Positions 48,830-58,044 are shown, numbered from the stretch's first letter. The stretch is 64,000 nt of DNA from Clostridia bacterium (GCA_017546145.1 JAFYXN010000016.1:1-64000); one strand, 5' to 3'. The notes: a model not told the origin generated them from the letters alone. Made by a program: numbers and translations.

Positions 48830-49474
48830 ATGCTTAAAGAAGATGTAATAAAGAGAATAACAGATGTAGGAATAGTTGCTGTTGTGCGTGCTGAAAGTGC
48901 AGAACAGGCAAAGAAAATAGCCGATGCTTGTATCGCAGGCGGCGTTCCTGCAATAGAGCTGACTTTTACTGTTCCCCATGCGGACAAGGTAATTGCAGAA
49001 CTTGCAGAGATGTACTCTGAGGACGAAATCATTCTTGGCGCAGGTACAGTTATGGACTCTGAAACAGCAAGAATTGCAATTCTTGCCGGCGCACAGTACA
49101 TAGTAAGCCCCTATTTTGACCCTGAAACTGCAAAGCTCTGTAACCGTTACAGAGTTCCGTATATGCCCGGCTGCATGACAATCAAAGAGGTTGTTCTTGC
49201 AATGGAGGCAGGCGCAGACATAATCAAAATATTCCCCGGCGAAGTATTCGGACCAAAGATTATCAAGGCAATAAACGGCCCCGTTCCTCAGGCAAGAATG
49301 ATGCCCACAGGCGGCGTGTCTGTTGACAATGTTGAAGAGTGGATTAAGGCAGGCGCAGTTGCTTGCGGCGCAGGCGGTGCTCTTACTGCAGGTGCAAAAA
49401 CAGGCGACTATGCAGCAATTACCGAAACTGCAAAGAAATTTGTTGAAAATATTAAAAAGGCAAGAGCAAAATAA
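48830..49474 (+). CDS. eda: 2-Keto-3-deoxy-6-phosphogluconate aldolase
   Basis: A 214-residue class I aldolase that splits KDPG into pyruvate and glyceraldehyde 3-phosphate. VGIVAVVRAESAEQAKKIAD, the catalytic Glu in PAIELTFTVPH, GAGTVMDSETA, YIVSPYFDPE and the Schiff-base lysine in DIIKIFPGEVFGP are all present, with the phosphate site PTGGVSVDN. AGGAGG is followed by two adjacent ATGs (48827 and 48830); the second has better spacing. The next gene encodes the matching kinase, so the pair acts in the last two steps of uronate (pectin, glucuronan) or gluconate catabolism. Confidence 0.9.
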   Translation: MLKEDVIKRITDVGIVAVVRAESAEQAKKIADACIAGGVPAIELTFTVPHADKVIAELAEMYSEDEIILGAGTVMDSETARIAILAGAQYIVSPYFDPETAKLCNRYRVPYMPGCMTIKEVVLAMEAGADIIKIFPGEVFGPKIIKAINGPVPQARMMPTGGVSVDNVEEWIKAGAVACGAGGALTAGAKTGDYAAITETAKKFVENIKKARAK

Positions 49475-49495
49475 TATACAAAGGGTGAGTGTAAA

Positions 49496-50527
49496 ATGGC
49501 AAAAATAGTTACAATGGGCGAAATAATGCTCAGACTTTCAACTCCCGGCAATGAAAAATTTATTCAGGCAGACGAATTTGACGTATGCTATGGCGGAGGA
49601 GAAGCAAATGTTGCAGTGTCCTTGGCAAACTACGGGCACGATGCAGAGTTTGTTACAAGAGTTCCTGAAAATCCGATTGGTGAATGTGCGGTTGCAGCAC
49701 TTCGCAAAATGAACGTAAAAACCGACAATATTGCCAAGGGCGGCGAAAGACTTGGTATTTACTTTCTTGAAACAGGCGCAGCAATGCGTGCGTCAAACGT
49801 GGTATATGACAGAGCACATTCTTCAATTTCAACAGCAAAACCTGAGGACTTTGACTTTGGCAAGATTTTTGAAGGTTGTGATTGGTTCCACTTTACAGGA
49901 ATTACCCCTGCAGTATCAGACGATGCAATTGCGCTTACAGAGGCAGCACTTAAGGCAGCAAAAGCAAAGGGTGTAAAGGTTTCATGTGACCTTAACTTCC
50001 GCAAAAAGCTTTGGTCAAGCGAAAAGGCGCAAAAGGTAATGACAAACCTTATGCAGTATGTTGATGTTTGTATCGGCAACGAGGAGGATGCAGAAAAGGT
50101 TCTTGGGTTTAAGCCGGGCAACACGGATGTTACAAGCGGTGAGCTTGAGCTTGCAAGTTACAAGAGCATTTTTGAGCAGATGGTTGAAAAGTTCAACTTT
50201 GAGTATGTGATTTCATCACTGAGAGTGTCACACTCTGCATCAGATAACGGATGGTCGGCTTGTATCTATTCAAGAGATACAAAGGAATTTTATCATTCAA
50301 AAGAATACAGAGTTGCGCCGATTGTTGACCGCGTAGGCGGTGGCGACAGCTTTGCAGGCGGTACAATATGTGGCTTCCTTGACGGCAAAAACTTTAAGGA
50401 TGCTTTGGAGTTTGGTGTTGCGGCATCAGCGCTCAAGCACACAATCCCCGGAGATTTCAATCTGGTATCAAGAGTAGATGTTGAAAATCTGGTGGGTGGC
50501 GACGGCTCGGGCAGAGTGCAGAGATAA
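49496..50527 (+). CDS. kdgK: 2-Dehydro-3-deoxygluconate kinase (PfkB family)
   Basis: A 343-residue sugar kinase. MGEIMLRLSTPGNEKFIQ, the GGGEANVAVSLANYGHDAEF sugar-binding start, SCDLNFRKKLW and the catalytic motif VDRVGGGDSFAGGTICGFL are intact. The PfkB proteins next to eda-type aldolases phosphorylate 2-keto-3-deoxygluconate. GGGTGAG precedes the ATG, 21 bases after eda. Specificity for KDG is from context. Terminator after the gene. Confidence 0.88.
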   Translation: MAKIVTMGEIMLRLSTPGNEKFIQADEFDVCYGGGEANVAVSLANYGHDAEFVTRVPENPIGECAVAALRKMNVKTDNIAKGGERLGIYFLETGAAMRASNVVYDRAHSSISTAKPEDFDFGKIFEGCDWFHFTGITPAVSDDAIALTEAALKAAKAKGVKVSCDLNFRKKLWSSEKAQKVMTNLMQYVDVCIGNEEDAEKVLGFKPGNTDVTSGELELASYKSIFEQMVEKFNFEYVISSLRVSHSASDNGWSACIYSRDTKEFYHSKEYRVAPIVDRVGGGDSFAGGTICGFLDGKNFKDALEFGVAASALKHTIPGDFNLVSRVDVENLVGGDGSGRVQR

Positions 50528-50540
50528 ACTTTAAATATTT

Positions 50541-50582
50541 GGCAAAAGAGCATACGGAAATTCGCGTATGCTCTTGCTTTTT
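50541..50582 (+). terminator. Terminator of eda-kdgK
   Basis: AAGAGCATACG (50545-50555) and CGTATGCTCTT (50564-50574), extended by GCAA/TTGC, then TTTTTT. Confidence 0.85.
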
Positions 50583-50602
50583 GGGCAAAAATGGTCTATA
50601 CT
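50573..50602 (+). promoter_or_regulatory. Promoter of the serine hydrolase pair
   Basis: TTGCTT (50573-50578, inside the terminator tail), 18-base spacer, TATACT (50597-50602). A similar TTGCTT promoter precedes the guaB-like gene. Confidence 0.55.
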
Positions 50603-50631
50603 GAAAATATCAATTTCAGGAGGCGTAAATT

Positions 50632-51798
50632 ATGGATTTTACATCAGTAAAAGAGTTTTTGGATAAGCTCACATCAACCAGAGTCCCGGGAAATGCAATT
50701 TCTGTTTACCACAAAAACAGAGAGGTTTTTCGTTACAGTTCCGGTTATTCTGATTTAGCAAGCAAGACCCCTATGACAGGTAATGAATTGCTTAATATCT
50801 ATTCGTGCTCAAAGCCTGTTACGGTAACCGCGGCACTTCAGCTTTATGAACGTGGCATGTTTTTGCTTGATGACCCGCTTTATAATTTCATTCCTGAATA
50901 TCGCGAAATGTATATAAAAACTATCGACGCCGAACTTAAAAGAGCAGAAAATCCAATAACAATGCGCCATCTTTTTACTATGACGGCAGGGCTTACATAT
51001 AATCTGCAAAGCGATGGCATTGATGAAGCAAGAAAAATCACAGACGGCAAAATGGATACAATCACCGTGGCTAAATGTCTTGCCAAAGACCCGCTCAGCT
51101 TTGAGCCGGGCGAGCATTATCAGTACAGTCTTTGCCACGATGTTCTGGCGGCAGTGGTGGAGATTATCTCGGGTCAGAGATTTCGTGATTATATAAAGAA
51201 TAATATTTTTGCACCCCTTGGTGTGGAAAATATTTATTACAACAGAACAGAAGAGGTAAAGGCTCAAATGGCAACTCACTATTGTTATGCAAGTCCTGAA
51301 GATTTTGACCCCGACAAAAAGGCACAGTTTAATGAGATTAGCAAAGACCCGGCTTTTGTGTTTGGCAGTGAATATGATTGTGGCGGTGCAGGAATAGCAA
51401 TAGCTGTCCCTGAATATGCAAAATTCACCAATGCAATGGCGCAGTTTGGCAAGTGCCCCAACGGAGAAAGACTTTTGTCGCCCGGTACAATTGACCTTAT
51501 GCGTCAAAATCAGTTTGACAGACAAAAACTTGCAGAACTGGACAATGGAATATGCAGACGCTTCAAAGGCTATGGATATGGTCTGGGAGTTCGTACATTG
51601 ATGGACAAAGCAAAGGGCGGTGCACTAAGCTCGGTTGGTGAGTTTGGATGGGACGGTGCGGCAGGCGCACTTTGCCATATTGACCCTGAAATGGAACTTG
51701 GATTTTTTTATGGTCAGCATGTTTTGTCAACAAACGCTGATATGGACTATACCATACCCAAATTGCGGGATATGATTTGCAGATGTATTGAAGATTAA
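50632..51798 (+). CDS. Serine hydrolase, beta-lactamase/EstB family (copy 1)
   Basis: A 388-residue penicillin-binding-fold hydrolase without signal peptide. The nucleophile motif SxxK is Ser58-Cys-Ser-Lys61, and HYQYSLCHDVLAAVVE is the Tyr motif. GEFGWDGAAG near the C-terminus is the third motif region. Such proteins are mostly esterases or peptidases, not resistance enzymes; the cytosolic location excludes a wall target. AGGAGG precedes the ATG. The next gene is a close paralogue, so the two arose by tandem duplication. Confidence 0.83.
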   Translation: MDFTSVKEFLDKLTSTRVPGNAISVYHKNREVFRYSSGYSDLASKTPMTGNELLNIYSCSKPVTVTAALQLYERGMFLLDDPLYNFIPEYREMYIKTIDAELKRAENPITMRHLFTMTAGLTYNLQSDGIDEARKITDGKMDTITVAKCLAKDPLSFEPGEHYQYSLCHDVLAAVVEIISGQRFRDYIKNNIFAPLGVENIYYNRTEEVKAQMATHYCYASPEDFDPDKKAQFNEISKDPAFVFGSEYDCGGAGIAIAVPEYAKFTNAMAQFGKCPNGERLLSPGTIDLMRQNQFDRQKLAELDNGICRRFKGYGYGLGVRTLMDKAKGGALSSVGEFGWDGAAGALCHIDPEMELGFFYGQHVLSTNADMDYTIPKLRDMICRCIED

Positions 51799-51812
51799 CG
51801 GAGGAAGAAAAA

Positions 51813-52994
51813 ATGGACTTTTCATTAATGAAAGAATTTATGGATCGCCTTACGGCTTGGCGCATCCCGGGAAACTCTATCTCGGTTTATCATAAGGGCA
51901 GCGAGGTGTTCAGATACAGCTCGGGGTATTCGGATGTCGAAAGCAAAACCCCGATGAATGGTGATGAACTTTTAAATATCTATTCATGCTCAAAAATTAC
52001 AACGGTAACTGCGGCACTGCAGCTTTATGAACGCGGTCTGTTTCTGCTTGACGACCCTCTGTATGATTTTATTCCGGAGTATCGTGAGATGTATGTAAAA
52101 ACACCGGACGGCACAGTTAAAAAGGCAGAAAATGCCATTACCATGCGGCACTTGTTTACAATGACCGCAGGCTTGACATACAATTTCAAAACAGACGGCT
52201 TGAATAGCGCAAGAAAGCTTACTGACGGAAAGATGGATACCCTGACGGTTGCAAGGTGTATTGCGCAAGACCCGCTCAGTTTTGAGCCGGGTGACCATTG
52301 GGCATACAGCCTTTGTCATGATGTTCTGGCGGCGGCTGTTGAGGTTATATCGGGCAAGCGGTTCAGAGATTATGTCAAAGAAAATATTTTTACACCGCTT
52401 GGTGTTTCGGATGTTTATTATCAGCGCCCCGAAGAAGTGAAAAGCAAAATGGCAAGCCAGTATGATTATTTTACAGGGACTATAACCGATGATATTGTGG
52501 CTGCACAGATAAATTCCGGCAGCGAAGGGGTTTGGAAGAATATTGGCAAGGATGTAGCAGGCGGGCACAGAATGGGCGAAGAATATGACAGCGGTGGCGC
52601 TGGTATAGCGGTTTCTGTTGCCGATTATGCAAAGCTTGGAAATGCCCTTGCGATGGGCGGAAAAGCTGATACCGGTGAAAGAATACTTGCCTCCTCTACA
52701 GTGGACTTAATGCGACAAAATCAGCTGAGTGGCGGGCAGATAAAAACCTTTAACTGGTCGCAGCTTAAAGGTTATGGCTATGGACTTGGTGTAAGATGTA
52801 TGATTGACAAGGCAAAAGGCGGCTCAACAGGCTCGCTCGGCGAGTTTGGATGGGGAGGTGCGGCAGGTGCGACAATGCTTGTTGACCCTGATCGTGAATT
52901 TGCTCTTTTTTACGCACATCACATGCTTAATCCACAAGAGGAATATTATCAGCCAAGGCTCAGAAATGTTGTATATACGTGTCTGGACAGATAA
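51813..52994 (+). CDS. Serine hydrolase, beta-lactamase/EstB family (copy 2)
   Basis: A 393-residue paralogue of the preceding protein, alignable along its whole length: MDFSLMKEFMDRLTAWRIPG against MDFTSVKEFLDKLTSTRVPG. It has the same SCSK (58-61), the motif HWAYSLCHDVLAAAVE and GEFGWGGAAGATM. The regions between about 200 and 245 differ most and may set substrate choice. GGAGGAAG precedes the ATG, 14 bases after copy 1, so both are on one transcript. Confidence 0.83.
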   Translation: MDFSLMKEFMDRLTAWRIPGNSISVYHKGSEVFRYSSGYSDVESKTPMNGDELLNIYSCSKITTVTAALQLYERGLFLLDDPLYDFIPEYREMYVKTPDGTVKKAENAITMRHLFTMTAGLTYNFKTDGLNSARKLTDGKMDTLTVARCIAQDPLSFEPGDHWAYSLCHDVLAAAVEVISGKRFRDYVKENIFTPLGVSDVYYQRPEEVKSKMASQYDYFTGTITDDIVAAQINSGSEGVWKNIGKDVAGGHRMGEEYDSGGAGIAVSVADYAKLGNALAMGGKADTGERILASSTVDLMRQNQLSGGQIKTFNWSQLKGYGYGLGVRCMIDKAKGGSTGSLGEFGWGGAAGATMLVDPDREFALFYAHHMLNPQEEYYQPRLRNVVYTCLDR

Positions 52995-53019
52995 AATTAA
53001 TTAAAAATAAAGCTTATGC

Positions 53020-53048
53020 TTGCTTTTTGACGAAAAATAGTGTATAAT
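53020..53048 (+). promoter_or_regulatory. Promoter of the guaB-like gene
   Basis: TTGCTT (53020-53025), 17-base spacer, TATAAT (53043-53048). Confidence 0.68.
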
Positions 53049-53096
53049 ATTTTGATATACAATAAAATGAAATACAACAGATTGGAGAATTTGAAA

Positions 53097-54605
53097 ATGG
53101 CATATTATTTTAATGAACCTTCACATACCTTCAGTGAATATCTGCTTGTTCCCGGCTATTCTTCTGCGGAATGTATGACAAGCAATGTAAGTCTTAAAAC
53201 TCCCCTTGTAAAATTCAAAAAAGGTGAGGAATCTGCAATAACAATGAATATCCCCATGGTTTCTGCAATCATGCAGTCGGTTTCAGGCGAGAATCTGGCA
53301 ATTGCTCTTGCAAAAGAAGGCGGTGTTTCATTTATTTACGGCTCTCAGTCAATTGAAGACGAAGCTGCGATGGTTAGAAGAGTTAAAAATCACAAGGCAG
53401 GCTTTGTCGCAAGTGACTCTAATATAAGACCTGACCAGACCTTGGCAGAGCTTCTTGAACTTCGCAACAAAACAGGACACAATACTGTTGCAGTTACCGA
53501 AGACGGAACAGCGGAGGGAGTTCTTCTTGGTATTGTTACACCTCGTGACTACCGCGTAAGCCGTATGGACCATTCAACTCAGGTTAAAGAGTTTATGACG
53601 CCTTTTTCAAAGCTGATATATGCGCCCGAGGGTACAAGCCTCAAGACTGCAAACGATATTATCTGGGACAACAAGCTTAATTCTTTGCCAATTGTTGATG
53701 ACAAGCAGAGATTGGTTGCTTTTGTTTTCAGAAAGGACTATGATGCACACAAAGAAAATCCGATGGAGCTTCTTGACAGCTCAAAAAGATATGTTGTTGG
53801 TGCAGGAATCAATACCCGTGACTATGAAGAAAGAGTTCCGGCACTTATTGAGGCAGGTGCAGATGTTCTTTGTATTGACTCATCAGAAGGTTTTTCTGAA
53901 TGGCAGGCAAGAACACTTAAGTTTATCCGTGACAAGTACGGTGACAGCGTAAAGGTAGGTGCCGGAAACGTTGTTGACAGAGAAGGCTTTATGTTCCTTG
54001 CTGAAGCCGGAGCTGACTTTATCAAGATAGGTATCGGCGGCGGCTCAATCTGCATTACACGTGAACAAAAGGGTATAGGCAGAGGTCAGGCGACTGCAGT
54101 TCAGGAAGTTGCGGCAGCACGTGACGAATATTTTGAAAAGACCGGTATTTATATCCCGATTTGTTCCGATGGCGGTATTGTTCATGATTATCATATTACC
54201 CTTGCTCTTGCAATGGGCTCAGACTTTGTAATGCTGGGAAGATACTTTGCCCGCTTTGACGAAAGTCCTTCAAACAAGGTTTCGGTTAATGGCAACTACA
54301 TGAAGGAGTATTGGGGCGAAGGCTCTGCGCGTGCAAGAAACTGGCAGAGATACGATATGGGTGGCGCGCAGAAGCTTTCATTTGAAGAAGGCGTTGATTC
54401 TTATGTTCCTTATGCCGGAAGCTTAAAGGATAATGTTGCTCTTACCCTTAACAAGGTGAAATCAACAATGTGTAACTGTGGTGTACTCAGCATTCCTGAA
54501 CTTCAGAAGAATGCAAAAATGACCTTGGTTTCAGCTACAAGTATTATCGAGGGCGGTGCTCACGATGTTGTGCTGAAGGATAAGAATGTTTCACCTGTAA
54601 AATAA
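53097..54605 (+). CDS. guaB: Inosine 5'-monophosphate dehydrogenase
   Basis: A 502-residue IMPDH. It starts [20 protein letters not shown], with a CBS pair at about 100-225 ([36 protein letters not shown]). The active-site loop is [20 protein letters not shown], in which the cysteine attacks IMP, and [11 protein letters not shown] gives the phosphate site. The catalytic flap region [12 protein letters not shown] is present. It diverges from standard bacterial GuaB (long N- and C-terminal sequences), like the IMPDH group found in some clostridia and archaea. TGGAG lies before ATG 53097. Confidence 0.88.
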   Translation: MAYYFNEPSHTFSEYLLVPGYSSAECMTSNVSLKTPLVKFKKGEESAITMNIPMVSAIMQSVSGENLAIALAKEGGVSFIYGSQSIEDEAAMVRRVKNHKAGFVASDSNIRPDQTLAELLELRNKTGHNTVAVTEDGTAEGVLLGIVTPRDYRVSRMDHSTQVKEFMTPFSKLIYAPEGTSLKTANDIIWDNKLNSLPIVDDKQRLVAFVFRKDYDAHKENPMELLDSSKRYVVGAGINTRDYEERVPALIEAGADVLCIDSSEGFSEWQARTLKFIRDKYGDSVKVGAGNVVDREGFMFLAEAGADFIKIGIGGGSICITREQKGIGRGQATAVQEVAAARDEYFEKTGIYIPICSDGGIVHDYHITLALAMGSDFVMLGRYFARFDESPSNKVSVNGNYMKEYWGEGSARARNWQRYDMGGAQKLSFEEGVDSYVPYAGSLKDNVALTLNKVKSTMCNCGVLSIPELQKNAKMTLVSATSIIEGGAHDVVLKDKNVSPVK

Positions 54606-55012
54606 TGAAAAAGGTTTGTTTTAGAGGACTTTGGCCGCTTTCTAAAAGTGGCGGACTTGTGTTTTGCAAAAACTGCGATAAAATTGTTGGCAGTATCAAC
54701 AAACACGGATACAGGCGTTTAAGTATAAGCCTTATATGCACTTGCGGTTGTTATGGCAATGTTGAAATAGTCGCTGATGGTAGCTTGTCGGATTTTACTG
54801 AGAAGATTGACAAAGCGCCGGATTTTAAAGACAGCGTTGTGCATTGCAAAGAATGTCAAACTCCGATTTTTGGAATCCTTGAAAACCGCGTTGAAAACTA
54901 TTCGTTTTTTGCAGAATGTGTATGCGGAGCAAAGTATGATACAAAGCCTCAAATCCACAAGCGTCTTGGCGAAACAGCAAAGCTTTTAAAACAAAATAAA
55001 AAACATCTTTGA
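54605..55012 (+). CDS. Cysteine-pair protein translationally coupled to guaB
   Basis: A 135-residue protein of unknown family. It has four cysteine pairs in order: VFCKNCDK, LICTCGCYG, VHCKECQT and ECVCGAKYD, consistent with two zinc-ribbon-like repeats, each of about 50 residues. The ATG overlaps the guaB stop by one base (TAATG), so it is translationally coupled to it. The C-terminus is basic (KLLKQNKKHL). A metal-binding nucleic-acid partner is possible; no function is assigned. Confidence 0.68.
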   Translation: MKKVCFRGLWPLSKSGGLVFCKNCDKIVGSINKHGYRRLSISLICTCGCYGNVEIVADGSLSDFTEKIDKAPDFKDSVVHCKECQTPIFGILENRVENYSFFAECVCGAKYDTKPQIHKRLGETAKLLKQNKKHL

Positions 55013-55020
55013 CAACATTT

Positions 55021-55057
55021 AAAAAGGCTGAACGAAGTTAATTCGTTCAGCCTTTTT
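55021..55057. terminator. Bidirectional terminator
   Basis: AAAAAGGCTGAACGAA (55021-55036) and TTCGTTCAGCCTTTTT (55042-55057), 16 perfect pairs around GTTAA. It serves the guaB transcript and the convergent nitroreductase operon. Confidence 0.9.
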
Positions 55058-55093
55058 GATTCATGTCATATAAAAAAGCTTTTAATCCTAAAA

Positions 55094-55669
55094 CTATTTT
55101 TTAAATTCAATTAATACTTCTTCAACTGAACGTTTGGGGACATTTATGGTTTTGTTCTCGTCCTCAAAGTACCTAACACTGTCGGTCATATTGCAAGCCT
55201 GACTTTTTTGTGCAGGGTAGCCCAATGCAAGAATGTATAAAAGTGCATAGTCGTCCTCTGAAATTTTAAAAAGCTCCATAAGCTCTTTGCGGTTAAGCGA
55301 GCCAATCCAACAGCTGGCAATACCCTTTTCCCATGCACCAAGCATCATTGATGTAACAGCTGCTCCGGCTTCAACCTCAAATGAATTTTTAATACTTTTG
55401 TCGCCCAGGATTGCAATGTATGCAGTTGGACGCTCGCCTTCTTTTGGGGTTCCGGTTTCGGGAAGGTATCCTGCCCATTTGGTAAAGGGAAATACTTTGT
55501 CAACAGTTTCGGCATCTGAAATTACCGCAAATTTAAGCGGCTGCATATTTGCAGGGTACGCAGCAAGCCTTGCATATTCAATCAGGTCTGTAAGGTCTTG
55601 CGCTTCTATCCTTTTTTGTGTAAATTTGCGGATGGTTCTTCTTTCAATTAATGCTTTTGATACTTCCAT
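55094..55669 (-). CDS. Nitroreductase family protein
   Basis: A 191-residue FMN enzyme. ALIERRTIRKFTQKRIE is the N-terminal FMN-binding segment, and CWIGSLNRKELMELFKI with ILALGYPAQK are later family patterns. Usually dimeric, reducing nitro compounds, quinones or other flavin substrates with NAD(P)H. AAGGAG precedes the ATG. It is the last gene of the aconitase-to-nitroreductase run and its start follows the ogg stop by 9 bases. Confidence 0.85.
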   Translation of the reverse strand: MEVSKALIERRTIRKFTQKRIEAQDLTDLIEYARLAAYPANMQPLKFAVISDAETVDKVFPFTKWAGYLPETGTPKEGERPTAYIAILGDKSIKNSFEVEAGAAVTSMMLGAWEKGIASCWIGSLNRKELMELFKISEDDYALLYILALGYPAQKSQACNMTDSVRYFEDENKTINVPKRSVEEVLIEFKK

Positions 55670-55678
55670 AATTTCTCC

Positions 55679-56527
55679 TTATATAGCTTCGGCGTTTAAT
55701 TTGTTTTTGACAACGGCATAGTAATAATACAAGTACTGTTGTGCAACGCCTGCGTTTTGGCCAAACTTTTGGTGAACAAATTCCGGCACGGACTTTTCGT
55801 CTATATTATATAATTCTGTTACAATTCGTTTTGTCCATACATCAAGAGGGAATATATTATGTCTTCCAACCGAGAACAAAAGCACACATTCGGCAACCTT
55901 TGTGCCAATGCCTTTGATTTTCATAAGCTCCGCCTTTGCTGCCTTGTTGTTGAGCCTTGGTATCTGATTAAGGTTTACCTCGCCAGAAACCACCTTTTTT
56001 GCGGCATCAATAATGTATTTGTCGCGGAACCCTGCACGAATCTCGGAGAGGTCTTCCGGTTCTAAAACAGCAAGGGTTTCGGGGGACGGAAATCCGTAAA
56101 AAACTTTTCCGTCAAATTCAATTTTATCGCCATAAAGCTCGCATAGCTTGTTAATGATTTTTTTTATCCTCGGTATATTATTATTTGCCGAGATAATAAA
56201 CGAAACAATGGTTTCCCAAAGGTCCTGACGCAAAATTCTTATACCGCGTCCCGCCTCAATGCACGGACGAAGAATTTCCTCCTCGGAAAGTTTCTTTTCA
56301 ACCTTGTTGTAGTCGCATGAAAAATTAAGATAGTTACTCCAGTAAACCAAGTCAGGATTGGAGCTTTCTATATATATGGTTTTGGGGTCGTGGTAATATG
56401 CTTTTGCGGCATGATTTGCAACCACTCCGTAAAAAACTCCGTTTTCGTCCTTTTCCCAGCGAAAGCACTGACCGCAGAGGAAGGTTTCTTCAAGATTGAA
56501 GTGGTCGATATTATAAAGTCTTATCAT
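55679..56527 (-). CDS. ogg: 8-oxoguanine DNA glycosylase (OGG1 type)
   Basis: A 282-residue helix-hairpin-helix glycosylase/AP lyase. The N-terminal CGQCFRWEKDENGVFYG is the OGG1 family pattern. WETIVSFIISANNNIPRI is in the fold core, and LMKIKGIGTKVAECVLLFSV is the hairpin with catalytic Lys210. Asp229 in IFPLDVW is the second catalytic residue. It removes oxidised guanine and nicks the strand. No iron-sulfur cysteine cluster. GAGGT precedes the ATG. Confidence 0.9.
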   Translation of the reverse strand: MIRLYNIDHFNLEETFLCGQCFRWEKDENGVFYGVVANHAAKAYYHDPKTIYIESSNPDLVYWSNYLNFSCDYNKVEKKLSEEEILRPCIEAGRGIRILRQDLWETIVSFIISANNNIPRIKKIINKLCELYGDKIEFDGKVFYGFPSPETLAVLEPEDLSEIRAGFRDKYIIDAAKKVVSGEVNLNQIPRLNNKAAKAELMKIKGIGTKVAECVLLFSVGRHNIFPLDVWTKRIVTELYNIDEKSVPEFVHQKFGQNAGVAQQYLYYYYAVVKNKLNAEAI

Positions 56528-56536
56528 ACTGATACC

Positions 56537-57340
56537 TCAAACATTTTTTAGTGATTTGACCGATATGTTTACTTGATTTACAATTATAGAGGTGCTGTCT
56601 TCAACGGCTTTGCCAAGGGTAAGCTGTATCTTGCGTGAAATCGCAGGGATGTCGCAGGGGAAGAAAAGCGATACCTCAATATTTATATCAATATACCCAT
56701 TTGCATCAGGGATGCTCTTTATTTTAAGAACTTCTGCAATTTCCTCAAGTTTTAAAATTTCGTATCTGCATATATCGGATATAACCTTGGGCGAAATACG
56801 AAAGTCGCCAAGATAGCTGTAGGTGGGTCGCATAATGGTCTTTTCCATACTCCTATCACGGCGTCCTTGCGGCAAAAATGCACTTAAAAAGTAGCCTGAG
56901 AACAACTTTTTGACTTCAAACACCGGCACAGGGATAATATGCTTGCCAAACCTGTTTCGCATTTCTGCAGCAAGTTCTATTTCTTCAGAGGTTGCAATAT
57001 CCTCGATGTAAAAAATCTTTTCAATTTCGCCAAGCTCCAAAGTATCTGCAATTTTTTTAACCATTTTATCAGACGTGCCAAGCAAAAGGAGTGACTGTAT
57101 GTTGTTTTGGCTGATTGCGGTTTTTACTTCCGCAACGTGACTGGGGTCGGCAAAGATTGCGCGTTTAACAGAGGAAATTTTATTGTCCTCATGTTTAGCT
57201 GACTTTCCTGCAATAATTCTGCTGTGCGAAATAAGAAGACCGTCATCAATGACGGCTTCAATATCATTTTCACGTGCTATATCAAGGCAACGAAAGCTTT
57301 TGCCTGTTCCTGATTTTCCTACAAGTGCAAATATACGCAT
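56537..57340 (-). CDS. P-loop NTPase fused to an Asp23/Gls24-type domain
   Basis: A 267-residue protein that I know only as a hypothetical. It opens with the nucleotide-binding loop ALVGKSGTGKSFRCLDIA (residues 5-22) and a short ATPase-like domain to about 165; no clear Walker B is apparent, though LLLLGTSD may belong to it. From about 170 the sequence (FRISPKVISDICRYEILKLE, VSLFFPCDIPAISRKIQLTL, VNQVNISVKSLKN) has the Asp23/Gls24 (alkaline-shock) pattern. GAGGA precedes the ATG and overlaps the rex end region. It may link nucleotide state to envelope stress. Confidence 0.65.
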   Translation of the reverse strand: MRIFALVGKSGTGKSFRCLDIARENDIEAVIDDGLLISHSRIIAGKSAKHEDNKISSVKRAIFADPSHVAEVKTAISQNNIQSLLLLGTSDKMVKKIADTLELGEIEKIFYIEDIATSEEIELAAEMRNRFGKHIIPVPVFEVKKLFSGYFLSAFLPQGRRDRSMEKTIMRPTYSYLGDFRISPKVISDICRYEILKLEEIAEVLKIKSIPDANGYIDINIEVSLFFPCDIPAISRKIQLTLGKAVEDSTSIIVNQVNISVKSLKNV

Positions 57341-57343
57341 ATT

Positions 57344-57994
57344 TTATTCCTCATTGTCTGACTTTTTCTCGCCCTTAGCCGAAATTTTATAGCAAAGGCG
57401 CATCAGACTGTCGCTTAAGTGTATGTTTTCAACAACAACATCATCATCAGGAGAGATTTCAGCGTATGAGAAGTTTAAAAACGCTTTAATCCCCATATCA
57501 GTAAGCTCGCGGACTACCTGACTCACAACGGTTCTTGGTGTAGAGATAACCGCCATGGTGGGTTTTTCCTTCTCGATAAATTCTTTTATGTTTTTTGCAT
57601 CTGAGATTTTAATGCCTTTAATTTCTTCACCGATTTTTTCAGGGTCGGTATCAAAAATTCCCACAAGCGTAAAACCGCGTTTTTCAAAGGTGGTGTTTTG
57701 AACAAGTGCCTGACCCATTTTTCCGGCACCTACCAAAATAGCCTTGTAGCGTGAGTTAAGCCCAAGAATACCGGCAATCTCGCCGTAAAGGTATTCTACG
57801 TTATAGCCATAGCCCTGCTGACCAAATCCGCCAAAACAGTTTAAGTCCTGACGTATCTGCGAGGCAGTAATACCCATTTTTTCGCTTAGTTCCTTTGAAG
57901 AGATTCTTTCAACACCGCAGTTAAGAAGCTCACCCAAATATCTGTAATATCTGGGCAAACGCTTGATAACGGATGTTGATACCTGTTTTTTCAT
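57344..57994 (-). CDS. rex: Redox-sensing repressor Rex
   Basis: A 216-residue NADH/NAD+-responsive repressor. The winged helix is SVIKRLPRYYRYLGELLNCG to GITASQIRQDLNCFGGFGQQ. The Rossmann domain begins AILVGAGKMGQAL, with the family motif FDTDPEKIG. The C-terminal helix is domain-swapped (VVENIHLSDSLMRL). GGAGG precedes ATG 57994; a TTG five codons earlier lies over it. It typically represses fermentation and NADH-oxidising genes; its place after icd is notable. Confidence 0.94.
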   Translation of the reverse strand: MKKQVSTSVIKRLPRYYRYLGELLNCGVERISSKELSEKMGITASQIRQDLNCFGGFGQQGYGYNVEYLYGEIAGILGLNSRYKAILVGAGKMGQALVQNTTFEKRGFTLVGIFDTDPEKIGEEIKGIKISDAKNIKEFIEKEKPTMAVISTPRTVVSQVVRELTDMGIKAFLNFSYAEISPDDDVVVENIHLSDSLMRLCYKISAKGEKKSDNEE

Positions 57995-58044
57995 TAATGT
58001 TTCCTCCAATTGTTATACGGTAAGGCTAATATATAGCCAAGCAA

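Noticed and set aside
50632..52994. Calling the two SxxK proteins beta-lactamase resistance genes
   Set aside because: They lack signal peptides and the KTG motif in standard form; cytosolic esterase/peptidase-like hydrolases are more likely.
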